Assembly (NCBI RefSeq): GCF_000003815.2
Contig: NC_049995.1
Location: 11,982 to 75,981, forward strand
DNA length: 64,000 nt
DNA from: Branchiostoma floridae
Lineage: Eukaryota; Chordata; Leptocardii; Amphioxiformes; Branchiostomatidae
Direction: 5' to 3'
Shown here: in pieces, positions 56,223 to 64,000 of the stretch
How the letters are laid out: every line of letters begins with the position of its first letter
Numbering within the stretch: position 1 is the first letter of the stretch
Translations under genes and position numbers: made by a program
Notes under the pieces: model-generated
Database searches by the model: none
Told to the model about the DNA's origin: nothing
The model's input: only the letters and a program-made list of their open reading frames with translations

Positions 56223-57480
56223 ACTGGCCGCCGCCGTTGTTTAGCTGAAAATAACCATGGACTTCGGTTTAGCTCTTTTGACCCTGAAATCCTCTCTTTC
56301 CGGGCCGAAAAAAATGCCCTGACTTCTTTGTTGAAGACCACATCTACTGGCCATGGGTACAGTCATTTGAGGAGGGGGCTGATATAGTTCTGGTAAGGGC
56401 GTTATAATTTCAAAGCGAAAGTGGGAGGCACTGCATATCATTACCTTGTTGTTGGGCAGAAGTGTCCGGTTTCTGAAATACGGTCGATGCAGGTGAAAAC
56501 CAGGGTACATCTATCTGTGACTGGGTTTCTACTGCGCTTGTTGCATGCATAACAGCTGTATGCATGCTCATGATAAAAGCGAAATCAAGAATAAAGCAGC
56601 TCAGGCACTCGCGGAGAGGGAGCTTGTATTACGCACCAACTAAGCGACGCATACAACTCCTGCCCTACACGTGCATCATACCCACCATCAATGTAAGCAA
56701 GTCAGTGGTTCTTGCTACCACAGTACCTATAGTCGGTGGATGTAGTCTTCGACAAAGAATAGCATAGCATTTATCTTTGCCCATTTCTGTTCAACAGGGG
56801 CTATTTTTGACGGAGGTGTTCAAAATAGAATAGGGGGTTCCACCTTGTTCTATTTGTTCGATATGACGTTCGATCGGGATCGGTCCATTAGGCCATGTTG
56901 ATTTGATTATATGGATGACATCCTCTGGGAACTCCAAAATTGATGCGAGCGAGCGAATAAAAAAAAAGTTTGGCCAAAAAAAATGTTGGCTTAAGTATGT
57001 AATCAATGTGGCCAGGAAGGTTGAACATACGACTACAAACACATAGTATGGTATACCAACAGTTAGATGTTGCGACCAGTACATCATACGAGTGCAAAAC
57101 ATTTTTTTTCGTCTTTCAAAAATAAAAAAAAGAGACCTGAAAAAAATCAGACGAATGGGTTTCACCAATTACAAAATGGACACACTATGTCGGCAGGTTT
57201 ATGGGGTCTTACCGGGCCAAGAAGACAACAAAAGCGAACTGAGTAGAGGTTATAGTCACTTGTACCAAGTTTCTACAGTCAAAGGTACAGAGACAGTTAG
57301 CCTTTATTACATGAAGATGGGATTTTAAAATGCCAGTGGTAGTCCAATAATCCACCAAAGAGATTCCTTTGTAGCAAAATTGACCAATTTCCATTATATT
57401 GCCAGTTCTCAAGTCTCAACAGACAATCAGGCCCAGGTTCAGGTCCACCTGGAAATCCGCTAGGTGGCGCTTTCAGCAGT
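56223..57480. other. Non-coding stretch with a partial copy of the hAT MITE
   Basis: No exon with a domain was found. From about 57240 to 57450 the text ('acttgtaccaagtttctacag', 'gtccaataatccaccaaagagattcctttgtag', 'aggttcaggtccacctgg') parallels the inside of the MITE at 29065-29491, but without its ends. Confidence 0.55.
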
Positions 57481-57887
57481 AGCAGTGTTTATGAGTCGGT
57501 CTGTAATAGTTCTCAATAAAAGCTTATTTCTCGTCATTGGCGTGCCCATCCGATCTAAATCCACGTGCAGGGTGTTAGCAGGACAGTGTCGCTACACTTT
57601 GAAGACGAGACTTGAACGTTTTGTGTTGTGTACAACGCTTTCTGGATCTTATAAGTTGCCAGCGTCGGCTGAGTGGGGAGGGTGCCGAACAAAGGAATCC
57701 TACACGACAGCACTCCAGACGTCCTACGATCGTAGAGAGGAGTTCTAATTGCCCAGAGAAGCATCCATCAAAGGAGCTGATTTCTAACTCTACGGGGATA
57801 ACCGCACGATCTGACCGGTGAGTCTTCTGTGAAGAAATTGGCTAAAAGCACAGTGTTGGGCTGTAGTAAGCCTTTGTTTACATTTTC

Positions 57888-59356
57888 ATGATGTCCGAAG
57901 TGGATATATCCGTACCAGATCCGCTTGCGGACAAGCTGGCCGACACGAATCTGTGGATTAAATGCTACATGAAATCAGGATTCAGGGCAAGGGAAGAAGA
58001 CGTTGCCTTGTCCCTAGTAGAAAGTACGCAACATCATGGAGCCGATGGTGTGAGACCGTCAGACATATTGGGTGTTCAAGTTATTCCCCCAATGATCATC
58101 ATAAACTTGTCAAACCCCAAAGTAAAAGCCGCAGCTCTTAAACAGGCTCATATTCAGTTACATGGCAAGGATCTGACTTTGCTCGACTTCGTGACCACAC
58201 CCCTGACCAAACCTCGCTTAACCAGGATATCAATACACGGGGTGTATCACTCGGTACCTGACGTCGTTGTAGCTGATTGGGTTGACAAGTTTTCCATACG
58301 TGCCACACCAATCGAGGACATCTAGTAAAAAACGCTACTGACATGTTCAAGCACCTTAGAACGGGGCACAGGTTCTGTTATGTGGAAAAGTTCACTGAGC
58401 GTCCGCCCCCGAGGTTCACCACCATAAGTGTGCCGCATCCACTGAACCCTTCTGAATGTACTGACATTGATCTTGAAGTATTTTGTGGTCAAGGGCAGAT
58501 CGTTAACTGTCGACGTTGCAAAGCTCTCGACCACAAGGCTTACGAATGCCCTAACATCACGTGCTTCTCATGCGGTATGACTGGGCACACCAAGGCAAAT
58601 TGCGCCTCCATTACTGAAACCGAGCGACATCCAACTCGGCGCTATGAAAGAAGGTCTGCTGACCGAGATGATTCTGTTGGGTTTAGTCCCCAAACCCAAG
58701 ACTCGGTAGACATGATCAACCGAGCCTTTAACAAGTATGTGAGACCAGCCGTAGTACCTACGTCTAACAGATTCCAGTCACTCGCTAGACTAGAGGACGA
58801 ATCTGACCTCGCCATTGCAGGAGCTATACGGGACATTCGTGTTCAACACACAGATCAGCGTCCGTCAGCGGTTGCTGATGCTGACAGGCGCCACCTCTCT
58901 AATCACAGGAATAAGCGGCGGTCTAGGGCCTCCAGACTCATGTCGGCTGAGGAACCACATCCCAACAGCGACGTCACAGCACCAAGCTACCGCCCCCCAA
59001 ACGATCGCTACAACCTGAGGAACAGGAAACGCTCGCTTCCCTCACCTGAGCAACGCATACATCCGGCAACTAAAAAACAGAACGCAGAACGATTTCAGGT
59101 CGCTGTAGGCCCTATTCCATCATCCAGTCAAGGAATCCCGAAACCTGCTCGTGACCTACACACCAAAACCGTTTCCCGCATAACCACCCCTCCACTCACC
59201 ACCGATGTTCCACCTTTGGACCTCCGGACTACGTGTGAGGAATCCCTGTCGGCCATGCCCGCGACAAGTCCTCCTGATTCAACTGTTTCCTGTGATACTG
59301 TCCGCGTCTGCGCCACGAACACTCACTCAAACTCCAGACCGTTGGTGGGCGAATAG
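57888..59356 (+). pseudogene. LINE ORF1 (CCHC zinc-knuckle protein), frame-broken
   Basis: Two overlapping-domain pieces, 57888-58325 and 58343-59356, lie in different frames with a TAG at 58323. The second holds CRRCKALDHKAYECP and CFSCGMTGHTKANC, a pair of CCHC-type nucleic-acid-binding knuckles, followed by a basic, Arg/Pro-rich tail. ORF1 proteins bind the element's RNA. Confidence 0.8.
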
Positions 59357-59384
59357 CAACGAGATAAGACTCTCCCAACTGACA

Positions 59385-62300
59385 TTTCATGTCTTAATGT
59401 ACTATATCTAAACGCCCGCAGTGTCAAGTCAGTTAGCAAGAAATACAACAAACTCGTTCGCTTTCAAAATCTTGTTGCTACTGTCCAGCCTGACATCATA
59501 TCTGTGACTGAAACCTGGCTAACTCCGTGTGTAGCCGACCAGGAGCTTCTGCCCCAGGACTACACCGTTCATCGGAAAGACAGAAGTGTGACCAAGCCTG
59601 GAATGACAGGTGGTGGTGTAATGTTGGCTGTTAAATCTAATATTCTCTCTCAGAGAAGAGAGAACCTTGAGCCCATGGACGAGGTTCTTATTTGTGACAT
59701 TCATCCCACAAATCATCAAAAAATTGTACTCATTGTGTATTACAGGCCACCGAGTGGTGACTTGTCTGTCTTTAATGCTAATCTGAGCTCTATTCTTAGC
59801 TGTGTCTCCAAGGAGTACAGCCAGGTAGTACTGATGGGTGATCTTAACTGCCCAAACATAGATTGGTCTAATGGAGGAAGCCACTCCGGACATGAGGGTC
59901 GCCTATGTGATTTACTAAATGACTACGCTCTTACTCAGATAAATAATGTCATCTCCAACAGTCATGGTCATTTGCTAGATGTAGTGTTGACTAACATACC
60001 TGACAAATGTTTAGAAATCGAACAGGTGACATCAGAGTATCCTACTGACCATGCTATATTACAGTTTGGTTTGATCGTCAATAGGAAGATCAAAAGGCAT
60101 GAAGATAAACGATATGTTTATAATTATAAAAGAGGTAACTTTAATAGGTTAAGGTTAGATCTAGAAAGAAAACTACACAATATCAACGATGATGTTAATC
60201 TTGACAATATCTGGGAGAGGTGGATTTTCGAAGTTACCGAATCTGTTGAGCTTTGTGTTCCCAAAATGTGTGTTAAACGATCATCTTCATTACCTTGGTT
60301 CGACGGTGAAGTCAGACATGCGCGCAACAAAAAGAAGACGGCATGGCGATTAGCCAAACGAACTAACAGTCCTTCACATTGGAGCAAGTTTAGAAAACTC
60401 AGAAACGACCTTCAAAGACTCATTAAGACAAAGTACAACTCGTTTCTGAACAATCTTGGCTCGCTAGTACAGACGAACCCGAAAAGGTTCTGGTCTTTTT
60501 TAGATCTAAAACCAAATCCAAATGCCTTCCGGCCGTCTTGAATTCAGCTAGCGCCGTAGCAAGCTCCGCTATAGAGAAGGCTGACATGTTTAACGATTAC
60601 TTTCATTCAGTCTTCACTTTATCTAATGATACCCTTTGTCTGCCTGAAATCGCTGTTTTCGAACATCCATGTCTAGGAAATATTGTATTTTCAATTGAAG
60701 AAGTCCAAAATGTACTGTCTAGACTCGATTGCTCAAAGGCTATTGGTCCAGATGGACTTTCTCCTACCGTATTTCGAGAGTGCGCACATGTGATCGCTCC
60801 TCACCTGACTGCATTGTTTAACAGAAGTTTGAACCAAGGCTGGGTTCCTGCGCAGTGGAAGGATGCAAATATTTGTCCTGTCTTTAAAAAAGGCCGGAAA
60901 GATTTAGTAGAAAATTACCGCCCAATTTCTCTTCTTAGTATTGTTGGAAAGATAATGGAAAGGTGTTTGTTTAATCGTATCTTTCCTCATTTAAAGCACT
61001 TGATCTATCCGTTACAACACGGTTTCATCAAGGGCAGATCATCATCGACACAGCTCCTTGAAATTTACCATGAAATTGGCGGGATTTTAGATCGAGGTGG
61101 CCATTATATATTTGGATTTTTCCAAGGCATTTGACTGCGTTTCTCACCAGCTGTTAGTCCATAAGCTCAAAATGTATGGTATTCATTCTAATTTACTTTC
61201 CTGGTTCCATAGTTATCTTTCATGTAGGAGGCAACGTGTAATGGTCGAGGGTACATGTTCGGATTGGCTCCCAGTAGTATCGGGAGTGCCCCAAGGGTCA
61301 ATTTTAGGTCCCCTCCTTTTCTTATTATATATCAACGATCTTCCATCCGTAGTAAGCAACAAAATGGGCCTTTACGCTGACGACTCCAAATGCTACAAAC
61401 ATGTATCTACTGTTTTAGATTGTGTATCACTCCAGAAAGATATTGATTGCATGTACGATTGGAGTGCCATAGACTCCAGACTAAGGGAAGAACAAGCAGG
61501 ATTCCGAAAAGGCCGCGGCTGCTCGGACCAAATCTTTGCACTGAGGAACATCATCGAACAGTGCATTGAATGGAACTCCCCACTGCTAATAAACTTCATC
61601 GACTTCCAGAAAGCATTTCACAGTGTGCATAGGGAAAGCCTCTGGAAGATTCTGAGGGCTTATGGTATTCCACACAAGATAGTTACCTTGATAGAAACCT
61701 TTTACAAGCATTTTGAATGCAGTGTCATCACAGAGAACAGCCTGTCCGAATCGTTCCCTGTCAGGTCTGGTGTCAGACAGGGGTGCATTCTTTCGCCAAT
61801 ACTGTTCCTAGTCACTATTGACTGGGTAATGAAAGAAACAACTTCTGACCGACCACGGGGTATCAGATGGACTCCTTCTAAGTACCTCGAGGACCTTGAC
61901 TTTGCCGATGATTTGGCTGTCTTAGCATCCAAGCGTACCCTTCTTCAGGAAAAGACTGACCGGTTAAGCGAAAGGGGTAAACAAACTGGACTGTACATTA
62001 ACAAAAAGAAGACTCAAGTTATGTACATAAACACTCCTACAACCCCTCCCATCAGTTTAGACGGAGAGGTCCTGGAGAGCGTAGGGGTCTTCACTTACCT
62101 TGGAAGTGTGATGAGTACGCAGGATGGCGCACGGAAAGACATTAAAAGCCGACTCGACAAAGCCAGGGCATCCTTCAGCCGTCCAAACAATACAGCCGCA
62201 AGACCAAAATCAGGCTATACAATAGTAATGTCAAATCAGTCCTTCTCTACGGTGCTGAGAGTTGGAGGGCCACCAAGACAGATATGAGGAAGTTAGACGC

Positions 62301-63473
62301 ATTCCACAACAACTGTCTTAGGAAAATATGCAACATCTTCTGGCCTAACAAGATAACAAACGAAGAGCTGCACCGAATAACCGAATGTGGAAGAATAACT
62401 ACAGAAATTACACACAGGCGGTTAAAATGGCTTGGCCACATTCTGAGGATGACTGACAACAGAATTCCAAAAGTTGCACTAACTTGGAGACCTGACGGTA
62501 AAAGAAAAAGAGGAAGACCCAAAACCACGTGGAGGAGAACAGTGTCAGATGACCTGGTGTCCATGGGTCTCTCCTGGAAGTCAGTACAGACAGCAGCACA
62601 GGACCGACCCACATGGAGGAAGAAAGTCATAGCCTTATGTCTCACCAGGGACGAAGAGGATAAGTAAGTAAGTACGATTGGAGTAATACTTGGCAAATGA
62701 ATTTTAATCCTGACAAATGTAAAATTCTCAGGATAAGCAGATCTAGAAATCCTATTACTTTTACGTACAAAATGAATGACACGGTCCTCGAGTCTGTTCC
62801 TGAATTTACCGACTTAGGGGTATTAGCTACGTGGAATTTAACTTTCGATTCTCATGTACATAATATCACTTCGAGAGCAAATTCAGCTCTCGGCTTTTTA
62901 AAAAGATCTGTAGGTTTCAATGCCCCTGTAAATGTAAAAAAAATGCTATATCTCACTTTAGTCAGAAGCAGACTTGAGTACTGCTCTGTCGTTTGGTCAC
63001 CCTATACACACAACCTCATTTCCTCAGTCGAAAAAGTTCAAAGACGTGCCTCCAAGTATATTCTTAATGATTACACAGCAGACTACAAGACGAGGTTAAT
63101 ACATTGTTCACTATTACCTCTGTCCTACCGACGAGAAATACTTGATCTATGTTTTTTATATAAGTGCTTACTAGGACTTTATGATATTAATATTGACAAC
63201 TTTCTAAATCTCCCACATCCCCTTTTAAGAGCACATTCACAAGCTAAACTTATCCCTGGTAAATGTCACACTACAAACTTTCAGTACTCCTATTTTAACA
63301 GAATCGTCTACATATGGAACTCCTTACCACCTGAAATTAGAAAACTTCGGCTAAATCCAACATTCTCAACAAATCGTTTTAAGCAGTCCGTCATTGATCA
63401 TTACTTCTCTCTTTTGGCCACACATTTTGATGTCTATCTAATAAGCACTTGGACCCATTGTTCCAAGTGCTGA
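59385..63473 (+). pseudogene. LINE ORF2 (endonuclease-RT), frame-broken and interrupted
   Basis: EN: LYLNARSVKSV, VTETWL, YYRPPSGD, MGDLNCPNIDW. RT: VENYRPISLLSIVGKIMERC, YLDFSKAFDCVSHQLL, GVPQGSILGPLLFLLYINDL, YADDSK. Frame changes occur near 60530 and 61100. The protein is cut after ..DCMYDW at 61465 by the nested element and resumes at 62685 as NTWQMNFNPDKCKIL, ending at the stop at 63473. Confidence 0.85.
61466..62671 (+). mobile_element. Nested RTE-like LINE 3' fragment with 13-bp target duplication
   Basis: Flanking copies of GTACGATTGGAGT are at 61453-61465 and 62672-62684. The insert encodes the back of a different RT (EEQAGFRKGRGCSDQIFALR, VRQGCILSPILF, LDFADDLAVL) and an end like RKRGRPKTTWRR...EEDK, then a short (TAAG)n tail. 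A frame break lies near 62200. Confidence 0.9.
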
Positions 63474-63770
63474 TTGGATGCACATCTAAATGTGTGGTCA
63501 ACCTATAGTTACATCATTCTCATTTGTTTGTTAACCTTAGTTTATCTGATCCCTTTTATTGTTGTTCGTTTGGGTATTGTTTCGTATCTTGCCGTTTATT
63601 GTTAGAATACCTCTATGTAAATTTCTTTGTTTTTATTTGCCCTTTCTCTATTGTTCATTATTATGATTTTAACTGTTGCTGGAGGTGTGGGTCATGTAAA
63701 GGTATATCCTGTTACCCACACCTTGCAGAACTTTTTCTGTAAAGTTTAATAAATAAATAAATAAATAGAT

Positions 63771-64000
63771 CCTCTGGACATGAGCGGGACCTATCCTGAA
63801 TTTACTGGTACAAACCCCTACCAGTAATACTTTTTTTTTTCTTTTTGTCCTTTCACATCTTATTCTTTGACTTTAGATTTATTTTGGCATTCTATGGCAT
63901 CAGTTATCTGTTTTCTGATACTTTTTTTTCAACCTGCGGAATATTTGTGCTCATTTTACAGCTGCTTTGCACAATTTACTGTGTGGTCCAAAACTTTTTT
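63771..64000. other. Flank after the LINE, nothing recognised
   Basis: AT-rich sequence with poly-T runs; no coding or repeat signature could be supported. Confidence 0.5.

Larger units (their letters stand above)
57481..63770 (+). mobile_element. Decayed LINE (ORF1 with zinc knuckle, EN, RT) carrying a nested insertion
   Basis: A non-LTR element of the Jockey/CR1-like group. ORF1 fragments are at 57888-59356, ORF2 from about 59385 to 63473, and a 3' UTR ends in (AATA)n at 63745-63768. Several frame breaks make it inactive. An RTE-like piece is inserted at 61466-62671. The 5' boundary is approximate, as I saw no target duplication. Confidence 0.8.

Noticed and set aside
55369-56387. About 300-aa frames across the 773-N gap
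   Set aside because: Nearly all residues are unknown, so this is an artefact of N.
61097-62287. A 396-aa reverse transcriptase as one protein
   Set aside because: It is two RT fragments joined by a nested insertion with a 13-bp target duplication.

Overview
This is eukaryotic genomic DNA, most likely from an invertebrate deuterostome and most probably a cephalochordate (amphioxus). That placement is an inference from three things: extracellular genes built mostly from phase-1 exons, commonly one EGF module per exon; short GT-AG introns of roughly 0.2-1 kb; and a diverse load of LINE, SINE and MITE elements. No bacterial operons, CRISPR arrays or RNA genes were found. Three runs of N (39541-39640, 53961-54060, 55450-56222) are assembly gaps.

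Region 1 (about 260-33860, + strand) is the 3' part of one very large gene. I could chain 50 coding exons with compatible splice phases, giving about 2,408 residues in this window, with the 5' end missing. The domain order is 8 EGF, NIDO, AMOP, VWD (GDPH motif), a cadherin/Ig-like module, 2 EGF, 21 EGF, a Thr-rich linker, SEA (GSV motif), a juxtamembrane Cys-rich EGF-like module, one transmembrane helix and a short cytoplasmic tail with a PPIY motif and a C-terminal FKF. NIDO-AMOP-VWD is the MUC4-type core, so this is a membrane mucin-4-like or adhesion protein. Only one junction breaks the phase chain: an apparent extra C inside the NIDO exon at 7221-7223.

Region 2 (about 33860-45670) is intergenic. 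It holds several MITEs, a 104-bp palindrome, a nearly complete non-LTR retrotransposon (about 37881-42827) inserted in an older tandem repeat, and a TTAA-flanked MITE.

Region 3 (45671 to the gap at 55450, + strand) is the 5' part of a second secreted, mucin-like gene. It has a signal-peptide exon, one 1,962-bp Thr/Ser/Pro repeat exon, CUB (two exons), Sushi, a partial EGF-like exon and the start of a vWA domain. Its introns carry an L1-type LINE fragment with a 15-bp target duplication and two copies of the TTAA MITE.

Region 4 (56223-64000) is mostly a decayed LINE (about 57.5-63.77 kb) with an RTE-like LINE fragment nested in it, bounded by a 13-bp target duplication. The end of the vWA gene is lost in the gap or lies outside the window.

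Both host genes encode large extracellular mucin/adhesion proteins on the same strand, which is consistent with an epithelial surface or mucus role. Nothing in the sequence proves that they act together.
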